Of a stretch of DNA of 37,777 bases, positions 6,403-14,784 are shown in pieces. Source of the DNA: an uncultured Clostridia bacterium (GTDB lineage: Bacteria > Bacillota > Clostridia > TANB77 > CAG-508); NCBI GenBank assembly GCA_944390365.1, contig CALXPW010000012.1:1-37777 (forward strand). Reading direction: 5' to 3'. The position numbers and the translations under genes were made by a program. Position 1 is the first letter of the stretch. Each line of letters opens with the position of its first letter. Below the pieces are notes generated by a model that was given only the letters and a program-made list of their open reading frames with translations, was not told the DNA's origin and ran no database searches.

Positions 6403-9114
6403 TTATTTTGCATCGTACCAGTTGTTTGCTTCGGATATTTCTACTTTAAGTGGTATTTTTAATTTCATTGCACTTTCCATTTCTTCTTTTAAGATAGTTT
6501 CAACTTGTTCTTGACATTCTTTTTTTGCTTCTACAATTAATTCATCGTGTACTTGCAATATTATTTTGGCATCAAGCTTTTCTTTTCTTAGTCTATTAAA
6601 TACATTTATCATAGCAATTTTCATTATATCTGCTGCCGTACCTTGTATTGGGGTATTCATTGCTGCTCTTGCGCCAAATTGTCTAACCATGTAGTTGTTT
6701 GAGGTTAGTTCTGGTATATATCTTCTTCTATGGAACAAGGTTTCTACATATCCCTTTTCTCTTGTTTCATCTACTATTTTGTCCATAAATTTCTTTATTC
6801 CGCTATATTTTTCTAGGTATTGCTCTATGTATTTTTTAGCTAATTTTTTGCTTATGCCTAATTGCTCTGATAGTCCAAAGTCACTTATTCCATATACTAT
6901 GCCAAAGTTTACGGCCTTTGCTGATGTTCTTTGCTCTTTTGTAACCTCTTCTATTGGCACATCAAATACTTTTGAAGCAGCTTGTTTATGAATGTCTTCA
7001 TCATTTCTAAAAGCTTTTAGCATAGTTCTATCTCCGGAAATATGTGCTAATACTCTAAGTTCTATTTGTGAATAGTCTGCATCTATAAATATATATCCAT
7101 CTGCTGGTTTGAATGCTTTTCTTAATAGTTTTCCTAATTCATATCGTGTAGGTATGTTTTGTAAGTTTGGCTCAGTACTACTTATTCTTCCAGTAGCAGT
7201 TATAGTTTGATGAAAATATGAATGAATTCTATGTGTTCTTTCGTTAACATAAGTTAGTAAGCCCTCAACATAAGTAGAATTTAGTTTCATTAAGCTTCTA
7301 TACTCTAAGATTTTTTCTATTACAGGATGCTCTGGTTTTAGTTTTTCTAATATTTCTACATCAGTAGAATAACCATTTTTTGTTTTTTTGTAGACTGGTA
7401 GTTTTAATTTTTCAAAAAGTATTGTTCCTAATTGTTGTGTAGAGTTTATATTAAATTCTTCTCCACATAAATTATAAATTTCCGTTTTTAAGGTTTCGAT
7501 TTGCTCCTTTAATTTTGAACCAAAGCTAATCAATTCTTCTTTGTCTACATATATACCATTTACTTGCATTTCGCCAAGGACTTTTACAAGTGGCATCTCT
7601 ATTTCATTAAATAAGTTGATAGAGTCTATTTTGCTTAATTCTTCTAATGTTTTTTCTGATACCTTTTTTATTAGATATACTTTAAATCCATAGATATATT
7701 TACTATTATCGTCATTTTCTTCCTCTTGAAATAAATTTAATTGTTTATTCTTTTTATTATCCTCTTCATATTTTCCCAAATACTCACTTGTATCAATACC
7801 TAAATATTGATTTGACACATTTTCTATTGTAAAATTGCTATTTGTAGGATTTAAGTCATAAGCCGCAATTTTTACATCATAATATATGTTATTTATTTCT
7901 ATTCCTAATTCTTTAAGTAGTACATAGTCTTCGGATATATTATAGCCATATTTTTTTATTTCTATGTCCTCAAAAATCTCTTTAAAATATTTTGTAAGTT
8001 CTTCTTCTTTTAATTTTATGTAATATGAGGCATTATTTGCATCATCATATATACTTATTGATTTTATTTTTTTCTTTATTATTTTATCACTATTGTTTAT
8101 ATCTTCTTTTTCTAATATATATATTAATTCTTTTTTAGTTTTAATACTTTGCAATATGTTATTTAGCTTGTCTAATGTGATTTCTTTTATATCTACTAAG
8201 TTTGACAATTCTTTCTCTTCTTGTTCAGTTTGCAAGTTAAACCTGTCTATAAATCTATGAAAATTTAGTTCTTTAAATTTCTCGAATAGCTTTGAGTTGT
8301 TCCATTCTTGCATTTTTAAATCTTCAATTTTTTCGTGTAAAGGTACTTCTGTATTTATAGTTCCTAGAGTTCTAGAAAGAAGTGCTAATTCTTTATTTTC
8401 TACCAGCTTTTCTCTTGTTTTATCTTTTAAATTGTCTGTTTCGTCTTCTATTGCTTTATATAGATTGTCTATTGTTTTAAATTCTTTTATTAAACTTAAA
8501 GCTGTTTTTTCACCTACACCTGGTACACCTGGGATGTTATCAGATGTATCTCCCATAAGCCCTTTTACTTCTATTAACTGTTCTGGTTCAATTCCATATT
8601 TTTCTTTAATTTCTTCTTCTCCAAAAGTATCAACCTCTGTTTTTCCAACTTTTGTATGAGGTATCCTAATAGAAATTTTTGAAGATGCTAATTGAAATGT
8701 GTCTCTGTCTCCAGATACAATTGTTACATCTAATCCCGCTTTTTCTCCCTCTTTGGCTAAGGTTCCTAATATATCGTCCCCCTCATAACCTTCTTTTTCT
8801 ATTATAGTAATATGCATCAATTCTAATATTTCCTTTAAAATAGGCATTTGTTCTGCAAGTTCATTTGGCATTCCTTTTCTTGTTGCTTTATAGCCCTCAT
8901 ATAATTTATGTCTTGCTGTAGGTGCTTTTAGGTCAAATGCAACTGCCATATATTCTGGATTTAAGTCATCAATAACTTTAAACATTATTGCTAAAAATCC
9001 ATATACGGCATTTGTGTATTTGCCATCTCGTGTCGTAAGCATTTTGTTACCCATTATTCCATAAAATGCCCTATTTAATATACTATTACCATCTATTAAA
9101 ACTAATCTAGACAT
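6403..9114 (-). CDS. polA: DNA polymerase I
   Basis: A 903-residue family A DNA polymerase used in Okazaki fragment processing and repair. Residues 1-300 form the 5' nuclease (LIDGNSILNRAFYG, EGYEGDDILGT, SGDRDTFQL, KGLMGDTSDNIPGVPG with the helix-hairpin-helix). The central 3'-5' exonuclease domain lacks the DxE and other acidic motifs, as in the Bacillus enzyme, so proofreading is probably absent. The polymerase domain has motif A DADYSQIELR (about 678), motif B KAVNFGIVYG (about 734) and motif C QVHDELIVEA (about 855). GAAGGAG precedes the ATG. Full length and intact; no CGG codon is seen in frame. Confidence 0.96.
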   Translation of the reverse strand: MSRLVLIDGNSILNRAFYGIMGNKMLTTRDGKYTNAVYGFLAIMFKVIDDLNPEYMAVAFDLKAPTARHKLYEGYKATRKGMPNELAEQMPILKEILELMHITIIEKEGYEGDDILGTLAKEGEKAGLDVTIVSGDRDTFQLASSKISIRIPHTKVGKTEVDTFGEEEIKEKYGIEPEQLIEVKGLMGDTSDNIPGVPGVGEKTALSLIKEFKTIDNLYKAIEDETDNLKDKTREKLVENKELALLSRTLGTINTEVPLHEKIEDLKMQEWNNSKLFEKFKELNFHRFIDRFNLQTEQEEKELSNLVDIKEITLDKLNNILQSIKTKKELIYILEKEDINNSDKIIKKKIKSISIYDDANNASYYIKLKEEELTKYFKEIFEDIEIKKYGYNISEDYVLLKELGIEINNIYYDVKIAAYDLNPTNSNFTIENVSNQYLGIDTSEYLGKYEEDNKKNKQLNLFQEEENDDNSKYIYGFKVYLIKKVSEKTLEELSKIDSINLFNEIEMPLVKVLGEMQVNGIYVDKEELISFGSKLKEQIETLKTEIYNLCGEEFNINSTQQLGTILFEKLKLPVYKKTKNGYSTDVEILEKLKPEHPVIEKILEYRSLMKLNSTYVEGLLTYVNERTHRIHSYFHQTITATGRISSTEPNLQNIPTRYELGKLLRKAFKPADGYIFIDADYSQIELRVLAHISGDRTMLKAFRNDEDIHKQAASKVFDVPIEEVTKEQRTSAKAVNFGIVYGISDFGLSEQLGISKKLAKKYIEQYLEKYSGIKKFMDKIVDETREKGYVETLFHRRRYIPELTSNNYMVRQFGARAAMNTPIQGTAADIMKIAMINVFNRLRKEKLDAKIILQVHDELIVEAKKECQEQVETILKEEMESAMKLKIPLKVEISEANNWYDAK

Positions 9115-9213
9115 TGCTTTTCTCCTTCATTTTGAAATGTACTCACATACTATATCACACTTTTTTTATTTTAGCTATATTATATGAAGATTTTTTACAT
9201 AAGAAAAGTGAGT

Positions 9214-9266
9214 TTGCAATAAGTGTGGACAAAAATGTGTGTCCCTTTTGTCCACACTTATTGCAA
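9214..9266 (-). repeat. Perfect palindrome overlapping the antiporter stop codon
   Basis: Arms 9214-9234 and 9246-9266 are 21-bp perfect complements (TTGCAATAAGTGTGGACAAA and its reverse complement) around an 11-base loop containing GTCCC. The 9246-9266 arm contains the last two sense codons and the TAA of the antiporter gene, so the distal arm is an inverted copy of that gene's 3' end. A stable hairpin terminator is the simplest function. Confidence 0.75.
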
Positions 9267-10214
9267 GAATAGATATGCATAATAAGCGATAAAGATACAA
9301 ATCATTACTATGCCTTCTTTTCTAGATATTACATTATCATTTTTAGCAAAAACATATAGCACAAGTGATGAGGCAAATACAGCTATTATATCTATAAAAT
9401 TAAAGCCTTGTAGTTCTATTCCTCCATAAAATACTATTGGTAGTCCTAACACAATACAAATATTAAATATGTTAGTTCCTATAATATTTCCTATTGCTAT
9501 ATCAAATTCGCCTTTTTTTGCACTTGCTGCAGTAGTTATCATTTCTGGTAGTGAGGTTCCTATTGCTATTAACACCATTGTAACAATTTTATCACTAATA
9601 TTTAGTTTATATGCTAATGATGTAGCATTATTTACAATTAAATCACTACTAAATATTATTAGAACCAAACTAACAATTAAAAGCAAAATTGCCACAATTG
9701 GATTTTCAAATTTTATCTTAACATCTTCATCAGAACTTTTATTCCTGTGTTTTAGTAATTGAAATAAATACAAAACAAATATAAAGAACACAAGTATTAG
9801 TACTACTCCATCTGCACGTGAAAATCCATTTGGTGTAGCTGGATTAAAAAGGCTATCTAGCATTAAAATTGAAAAGACTGTAGTAATTAAAAGGAGTATT
9901 GGAAGTTCTTTTTTTATTGTTTTATGCCTTACTTTAATCGGCCTTATTACACAGGCTAATCCAATTATTAGAAAAACATTTACGGCACAACTTCCTATAA
10001 TATTTGCAAATGCAATTTCTCCGTTTTGTGAAGCTATACTTTGAAACGAAATTGCTATCTCTGGTGCACAAGTTCCAAATGATACTATTGTTAACGCTAT
10101 TAGCATTTTAGGTAGATGGCATTTTATTGCCAAAGAGGATGCACAATCAACTAATAAATCGGCTGATTTTATGATTATGGCAAATCCAATTATCAACATT
10201 ATTATTTCTAGCAT
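9258..10214 (-). CDS. Calcium/sodium antiporter (CaCA family)
   Basis: About 318 residues, roughly ten membrane helices. Two inverted alpha-repeats are visible: FGTCAPEIAIS (about 50) and IGTSLPEMITT (about 222), each followed by a G-N-I-I-G-(S/T)-N/C motif. These acidic repeats bind the exchanged cations in YrbG-like Ca2+/Na+ exchangers. An upstream TTG at 10229 is in frame, but the ribosome-binding site GAAGGGA lies between it and ATG 10214 at proper spacing, so 10214 is the likely start. The last codons lie inside the palindrome 9214-9266. Transport direction and ion are inferred from the family. Confidence 0.86.
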   Translation of the reverse strand: MLEIIMLIIGFAIIIKSADLLVDCASSLAIKCHLPKMLIALTIVSFGTCAPEIAISFQSIASQNGEIAFANIIGSCAVNVFLIIGLACVIRPIKVRHKTIKKELPILLLITTVFSILMLDSLFNPATPNGFSRADGVVLILVFFIFVLYLFQLLKHRNKSSDEDVKIKFENPIVAILLLIVSLVLIIFSSDLIVNNATSLAYKLNISDKIVTMVLIAIGTSLPEMITTAASAKKGEFDIAIGNIIGTNIFNICIVLGLPIVFYGGIELQGFNFIDIIAVFASSLVLYVFAKNDNVISRKEGIVMICIFIAYYAYLFLQ

Positions 10215-10375
10215 ATATATTCCCTTCAATACTTATTTTTGATTGTTTTACATCAAAGTTTAAATATGTATTTTATTCTTTTTATATATTATTTATTATC
10301 CCCTTTTTATGTTACTTCTATTTTTCCTATATAGTATGTGTGCTATTTTCAAAAAAATACATCTAGAAAAAAATA

Positions 10376-10404
10376 TAGACTCTAATTTTTTTAATTAGAG
10401 TCTA
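10376..10404 (-). terminator. Terminator after the DUF4358 gene
   Basis: TAGACTCTAATT pairs with AATTAGAGTCTA (12 bp) around a T loop. On the minus strand it follows the stop codon at 10416 and leads into a T-rich stretch. Confidence 0.75.
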
Positions 10405-10415
10405 TTTCTTAAATG

Positions 10416-10898
10416 TTATTTTGTAATTTCTTGCTCAAGAGTTTCAGCATTTTCTGCAATAATCATGTAAACAGTATTTCCAACAGTTCCTACTTTTCTA
10501 TTTTGTACTAATTCATATTGTTCTGGTAAATATGTGCTCCATTGTTCTTCATATTGTTTTGCATAATTATCTAGTTCTGCTTTAACTGTGTCTACTGTTC
10601 CGTCTTTTGCTTGAATTAGGACATACATAGAAGCTTGTACATTCATCATTGGCATTTTTCCAGAAACTTTTTCTACATTGTCTGTGTTAATTCCATATAA
10701 TGAACCTAAAAGCTCTGTTGTAATATCTGTTGTAGACATTTCATTAAATGGTGCACTATTTGCAAGTGTTTGGCTCGCTGTATCTATATCTATTGTCTTT
10801 GTTTCCTCTTTATTATTGTTTAATAGAAAATAAATTCCTACTCCAATTCCTGCAATTACTAGTATTACAACTATTGCAATTAAAATCTTTTTACCCAT
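10416..10898 (-). CDS. DUF4358 membrane-anchored protein
   Basis: A 160-residue protein with one N-terminal membrane segment (about 4-26) and no lipobox, so probably anchored facing outside. Residues about 55-155 match the DUF4358 pattern: a short acidic helix, KMPMMNVQASMYVLIQAKDG, then W-S-T-Y-L-P-E-Q-Y-E-L-V and a final beta-strand pair. DUF4358 proteins are common, uncharacterised envelope proteins of Clostridia. An AGGAGG-type site precedes the ATG. It is monocistronic, with a terminator at 10376-10404. Confidence 0.8.
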   Translation of the reverse strand: MGKKILIAIVVILVIAGIGVGIYFLLNNNKEETKTIDIDTASQTLANSAPFNEMSTTDITTELLGSLYGINTDNVEKVSGKMPMMNVQASMYVLIQAKDGTVDTVKAELDNYAKQYEEQWSTYLPEQYELVQNRKVGTVGNTVYMIIAENAETLEQEITK

Positions 10899-11220
10899 TT
10901 TTCTTTCCTCCTATAATTTTCTCGTACCTACTTTAACATAAGTATTAAAAAATTTCAACTATTTTTAGTATATCTATATTTTTTTCAATTATACTGATTT
11001 ATCTTTATTTATTTGCTTAGAATATCTGTCTTCCTCTGAACTCTTCCTATTTTACTGTCAAAATTTGCGTATCATGGTATTACTCCTTAAAGCAGTTGAT
11101 ATTACTACATTTCGAGTCTATTATAATTGAGTAAAGCCACATATTTATTAGTATTTCAAAAGTTCATGTTTTCCTTCATATATATGGTTTTGTTCGTTTT
11201 TGCGGTTATAATATATAACC
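10899..11220. other. Intergenic stretch with no recognised gene
   Basis: 322 bases between the DUF4358 and RhuM genes. On the minus strand there is a good ribosome-binding site (TAAGGAG) and an ATG near 11075, but the frame closes after five codons, so it may be the stub of a lost gene. A small palindrome GGTTATA-n3-TATAACC (11203-11219) abuts the RhuM stop. I see no RNA gene or convincing promoter. Confidence 0.4.
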
Positions 11221-12240
11221 TCATTTCTTTTCATTCAACTTTTTTGTTTCTAAAAGTAATTTATCAAAATCTGATGTTATTTTTTGATGTTTGTTAAATT
11301 TGTTATATTCATTTTCCGCTTTTTCTTCAGCCATTTTTCTGGAAATCTTTCCATTGTCTTTTAATATATCATATTTTCTAAATTCCAAGAATTCATTAAC
11401 ACTTCTTGCAAATTCTTCCATTGTGAAGGTATTTTCTCTTTCCACTAAATCTTCTATATAGTCAAAATAACCTGAAACTGCTCTCTCTAGTTTTTTTATT
11501 TGTTTTTCTTCTAAATAGTTTTTTGCTATCATTACGTCTGATTTTAAAATTCTTCCGTCTGGTGAATTTTTCCATGTTGTTAATCCCATATTTTCTTTCG
11601 TATGATCTGCTTTTTGATATATGATTTCTGCTGCTGTGTTTCCTGTTATTGCATAATGGAATTTATTTTGTATCATAGCATAAAATTTCTTTGTAATTTC
11701 TGAATCTTTATCATAATCAATACTGCATTCTGCAAATATATCTGTTATCTGTTGCCAAATTCTTCTTTCGCTTGTTCTAATTGAACGAATACGTTCTAAA
11801 AGTTCTTTAAAATAGTCTTTTCCAAATTTAGGTCCATTTTTTAATAATTCATCATTTAAAACAAAACCTTTTTTTATGTATTCTTTTAATGTATTCGTTG
11901 CCCAAATTCTAAAATCAGTTGCCTCTTTTGAGTTTACCCTATATCCAACAGCTATTATTGCATCTAAACTATAAAAAGTTAATTCTCTTGAAACTTTTCT
12001 GCTTCCCTCATTTTGAACTGTTCGAATTTTTCGAATAGTTCGATTTTCTTCTAATTCATGAGTTTCAAAAATTTCTTTCAAATGATAATTTATAGTATTT
12101 ACTTCAACATTAAATAATTTTGACATGGATTTTTGAGTTAACCAAAAATCTTCATTATCATATAATACTTCTACAGATATATTTTCATTTTTCTGACTTT
12201 GATATATAATTAAATCTCTTAAATCTTCCAATTTGCTCAT
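11221..12240 (-). CDS. RhuM-family protein
   Basis: A 339-residue soluble protein of the virulence-RhuM family. The N-terminal half has the Fic/DNA-binding-like pattern (VEVLYDNEDFWLTQKSM, SKLFNVEVNTINYHL, then the long SRELTFYSLDAIIAVGYRV) seen in RhuM and related KilA-N-like accessory proteins. The C-terminal third is charged and coiled-coil-like, ending in a basic tail. The family is widespread in accessory regions and restriction/defence neighbourhoods; its molecular activity is not established. AAAGGAG precedes the ATG. Just upstream is a DUF1016 remnant, another accessory nuclease family, so this is a patch of gene turnover. Confidence 0.82.
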   Translation of the reverse strand: MSKLEDLRDLIIYQSQKNENISVEVLYDNEDFWLTQKSMSKLFNVEVNTINYHLKEIFETHELEENRTIRKIRTVQNEGSRKVSRELTFYSLDAIIAVGYRVNSKEATDFRIWATNTLKEYIKKGFVLNDELLKNGPKFGKDYFKELLERIRSIRTSERRIWQQITDIFAECSIDYDKDSEITKKFYAMIQNKFHYAITGNTAAEIIYQKADHTKENMGLTTWKNSPDGRILKSDVMIAKNYLEEKQIKKLERAVSGYFDYIEDLVERENTFTMEEFARSVNEFLEFRKYDILKDNGKISRKMAEEKAENEYNKFNKHQKITSDFDKLLLETKKLNEKK

Positions 12241-12256
12241 TTTTCACACTCCTTTC

Positions 12257-12415
12257 TTAAAATTGTTTCATTCTATAGATTCCACGTTTATTAAATCCTC
12301 TCATAGTTGGATATTCTTTTTCCATAAATTCCGCCAATTTTTCTACAATTTTATCTCCTCAATTATTATCATTAACTTTTTCACTAATATACTTGCCAAA
12401 ATACCAATATAAAGA
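12257..12415 (-). pseudogene. DUF1016 (YhcG-type nuclease) N-terminal remnant
   Basis: Reading the minus strand from about 12415 gives SLYWYFGKYISEKVNDNN, then TGA (12359-12361), then GDKIVEKLAEFMEKEYPTM and RGFNKRGIYRMKQF, then TAA. This follows the N-terminal DUF1016 pattern closely (W-x-x-G-K-x-I ... W-G-D-K-x-x-x-x-L-A ... G-F-s-x-x-n-L-x-R-M-x-Q-F-Y). The TGA stands where the family has the Trp of W-G-D, so it is probably a TGG-to-TGA change. The gene ends before the catalytic domain. It is a decayed fragment, likely once paired with the RhuM gene. Confidence 0.75.
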
Positions 12416-12425
12416 AAATTACTAT

Positions 12426-12938
12426 TTAGCTTTTATTTTCTATAATTTTTTCTAATTCTTTCATTGATTTATTAATATACTTTCTATTAATACCTATAAT
12501 TGGTATCTCTAAATCTTTTATCTTATTATAAAGTTTATCCATAAACAAGCCTTTTCTTTTTTCCATTCCATGATTTGTATAAATATAATTTACACAACAT
12601 GATGGAGACTGTTCAATTCCTAAAATTGCAATTACATTATAGTTACTTTTGCATATCATATGAACTTGTTTCGAAACCTCGTCAGCTAAAACCTCACAAT
12701 GTTCATTAAACTCTTTTGTATTATATTTGCTTATTCCATTTGGCTTCCTAATTAAAGAATCCTTAAATAAAGCTTCTGCACATGGCATTTGTATTATATT
12801 AATGTCGTTATCTATTAATAACTGCACGATTGGTTTTATTGAAGATTTCCATTCATATTTTACTATTCCTTGTGCCTGATATGCTTGTGCTATTAGGCAA
12901 AATGGAATAAATACAAACTTTTTACTCCTATTACTCAT
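12426..12938 (-). CDS. TudS-related putative desulfidase
   Basis: A 170-residue protein. C14 (IPFCLIAQ), C53 (QMPCAE) and C114/C115 (EQSPSCCVNYIY) are spaced like the three cysteines that hold the catalytic [4Fe-4S] cluster of DUF523/TudS thiouracil desulfidases. The protein matches the shorter clostridial TudS-related branch. It should remove sulfur from a thiolated nucleobase or similar small molecule; substrate unknown. Its ATG overlaps the end of the PP-loop gene by four bases, so the two are coupled. A desulfidase coupled to a PP-loop ATPase suggests joint work on a thio- or amido-group; this is inference. Confidence 0.7.
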   Translation of the reverse strand: MSNRSKKFVFIPFCLIAQAYQAQGIVKYEWKSSIKPIVQLLIDNDINIIQMPCAEALFKDSLIRKPNGISKYNTKEFNEHCEVLADEVSKQVHMICKSNYNVIAILGIEQSPSCCVNYIYTNHGMEKRKGLFMDKLYNKIKDLEIPIIGINRKYINKSMKELEKIIENKS

Positions 12939-13147
12939 ATAAAATCTCCGTTTATTATTAAATTTTTATATCTTTTAAGTATTTCTTTAGCTTTCTGTTT
13001 CAAGTATTTTTCATAAACATTAACTGTAGCCATAAGTATATCCTCATTTTTATCTAGAATAGGCACTCCAAGTAAACATTGTGATTCTAAAGTTTTAGGT
13101 ACAATCCCTCTTAATAACAATTCATTTTTCAATTTCCAGTCATCCAT
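12935..13147 (-). CDS. C-terminal part of a PP-loop ATPase, after an in-frame stop
   Basis: 70 codons from ATG 13147, in the same frame as the gene above it; only a TAA (13184-13186) and 12 further codons separate them. The segment (DDWKLKNELLLRGIVPKTLE, then S-Q-C-L-L-G-V-P, then a helical tail) reads as the natural C-terminus of the preceding PP-loop protein. The ATG at 13147 has no clear ribosome-binding site. It overlaps the desulfidase ATG by four bases. Probably not an independent gene. Confidence 0.6.
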   Translation of the reverse strand: MDDWKLKNELLLRGIVPKTLESQCLLGVPILDKNEDILMATVNVYEKYLKQKAKEILKRYKNLIINGDFI

Positions 13148-13183
13148 TTCATTTTCTAATGGGAAATTTATACTTATATTATT

Positions 13184-13645
13184 TTAAGTAAATAATTTTT
13201 CAAACTTATTTAACATTTCTTTTTGTTCTATTGCAAATAATTGACTTCTTCTAGCTCCATCAAAAACTTTTCTTATATTGTATTGATTGCATAATATTAT
13301 GCTAGCTATATACATACTTAATCTACATGCTAAGCAATTAAATTGTGAAATTGTAATATCTCCATAGTTTTCTTTTATATAACTGCTTGTATAATTATAA
13401 AATGGATATATAAATTCTCTAAAAAAGCCAGCAATGTTTTTGATTCCTATATTTTCTATTTTTGCACTGCCATATTTTTTTATTAATCTTTCTATTGTGT
13501 TATTTACATTTTCTGCCTTAAGTCCACATCCATTTTCATAAGTTACTAAATAAAGTTTATAATTACTATCTAACAGTCTTAAAGCAACAACTAAAGAATC
13601 TTTGCCTCCTGAAAATAATACTAGAGATTTTTCCTCATCTTCCAT
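13184..13645 (-). CDS. PP-loop ATPase, N-terminal part (gene split by TAA)
   Basis: 153 codons with the ATP-pyrophosphatase loop SGGKDS at about residues 12-17 and a conserved CLACRLSMYIASI helix near 105, as in adenine-nucleotide-alpha-hydrolase proteins (the superfamily of QueC, TtcA and asparagine synthetase). These activate a substrate carbonyl by adenylation. Translation stops at TAA 13184-13186, but the same frame stays open for about 83 more codons to 12935, giving an expected intact protein of about 236 residues. So this is a nonsense-interrupted gene, a read-through gene or a sequence error. Coupling to the TudS-like desulfidase supports a nucleobase or thio-chemistry role; the exact reaction is unknown. 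Confidence 0.72.
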   Translation of the reverse strand: MEDEEKSLVLFSGGKDSLVVALRLLDSNYKLYLVTYENGCGLKAENVNNTIERLIKKYGSAKIENIGIKNIAGFFREFIYPFYNYTSSYIKENYGDITISQFNCLACRLSMYIASIILCNQYNIRKVFDGARRSQLFAIEQKEMLNKFEKLFT

Positions 13646-13749
13646 TAATTTTTCTCCTTTTACTAATATTACTTCTATAAATTAAATATTTCTGAATAAA
13701 TTTATTTGTCTAAATTCTCTATCTTCCATACAAATTACTAGTTATCTTT

Positions 13750-14784
13750 TTATTTCTTCTTCAAATCTTTTGAATAATATATCATATCAGTACAAATTAG
13801 CTCTCCATCTTTAATTTCTTCATCATAATTATCTATAAAATAATTTTTTATTGTTTTCTCATATTTATCAAATCCTTGCTTAACATAGAAAGGTATGTTA
13901 TTTTCTGTTGTTCCTACAATCATCTTATCATATTTTTGTTTATAGTTTCCACATAAGTGCTTTAGCAATCTTTTTGCATAACCTTTATTCCTATATTCTT
14001 TTTTTGTAACTAAATTTTTTAATTCTAATGTTTTATTATCAATGTGCAAAATTACTGCCAAAGAAATAATCTCATCATTTAATTTTAATCCATACACATC
14101 AGAATCGTTCAAATACTTCATAATACTAGTTTTTGATGGATCTGCCTCTAACAGCATATCTATGTAATCTTCTTTATTTGCTATTCTTTTTACCTGTGGT
14201 TTTTCTTCTTTATCAATCTTTAAATCCGTTGGTATATCTGGTTTTTCTTTATTGGGGTTATAATATCTAATTTCCTCTGAAAATATACATCCACAATATT
14301 TTTGCATATACAAGCCAATTTCTCTTGCTTTTGCTTGTCCTTCTCTGAAACCTACTCTAAAGTCTCTATATAAAAATTTTAAGCCATATTTTGTGGCGAT
14401 TTCTTCACATACTGCTTTTAGCTCTTCGTGCTTTTGGTATGGACTTACTAAAAGAGTGGTTGTAATAGTGTCATATCCATTTTCTTTAGCATATTTTGCA
14501 GTTTGCTCTATACGTACTCTATAGCAATAATTTACGCATCTATTTTTTAAATCACAAATTACATTCTTACAAAATTCGTCCAAACCATAATTTTCTTCAA
14601 AAATAGCTTTTACTCCAATAGATGCTGTATATTCTTTTAAGCAATCTCTCCTTGCTTTGTATTCCATATATGGATGTATGTTTGGATTATACCAATATAC
14701 CGTTGGCTCTATTCCTTCCTTTCGTAAAGAATCTATGCAATAAACACTGCAAGGTGCACAACAAGTATGCATTAGTAATTTCAT
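13750..14784 (-). CDS. queH: Epoxyqueuosine reductase QueH fused to a GNAT domain
   Basis: 344 residues in two parts. Residues 1 to about 185 are QueH (DUF208): HTCCAPC at 6-12, a later R-C-V-N-Y-C-Y-R-V-R motif and the C-terminal KYCGCIFSEE, the cysteines that hold the iron-sulfur centre. QueH converts epoxyqueuosine to queuosine in the anticodon wobble position of tRNAs such as tRNA-Asn. Residues about 205-344 look like a GNAT acetyltransferase: LAVILHID-type strands, then the acetyl-CoA loop KEYRNKGYAKRLLKHL and a late FYVKQGFDKYEK. The ATG overlaps the membrane-protein gene above by four bases. QueH is assigned with confidence; the acetyl acceptor is unknown. Confidence 0.85.
   Translation of the reverse strand: MKLLMHTCCAPCSVYCIDSLRKEGIEPTVYWYNPNIHPYMEYKARRDCLKEYTASIGVKAIFEENYGLDEFCKNVICDLKNRCVNYCYRVRIEQTAKYAKENGYDTITTTLLVSPYQKHEELKAVCEEIATKYGLKFLYRDFRVGFREGQAKAREIGLYMQKYCGCIFSEEIRYYNPNKEKPDIPTDLKIDKEEKPQVKRIANKEDYIDMLLEADPSKTSIMKYLNDSDVYGLKLNDEIISLAVILHIDNKTLELKNLVTKKEYRNKGYAKRLLKHLCGNYKQKYDKMIVGTTENNIPFYVKQGFDKYEKTIKNYFIDNYDEEIKDGELICTDMIYYSKDLKKK

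Noticed and set aside
10214..10229. TTG start for the antiporter at 10229
   Set aside because: The ribosome-binding site GAAGGGA lies inside that extension and is correctly spaced for ATG 10214.
11060..11090. Short gene starting near 11075 with a good ribosome-binding site
   Set aside because: The frame stops after five codons and neighbouring frames show no family resemblance.
12359..12361. TGA read as tryptophan (alternative genetic code) in the DUF1016 relic
   Set aside because: Ordinary genes use TGG for Trp and at least two (transglycosylase, RhuM) end in TGA; the relic also lacks its C-terminal domain, so decay explains it better.
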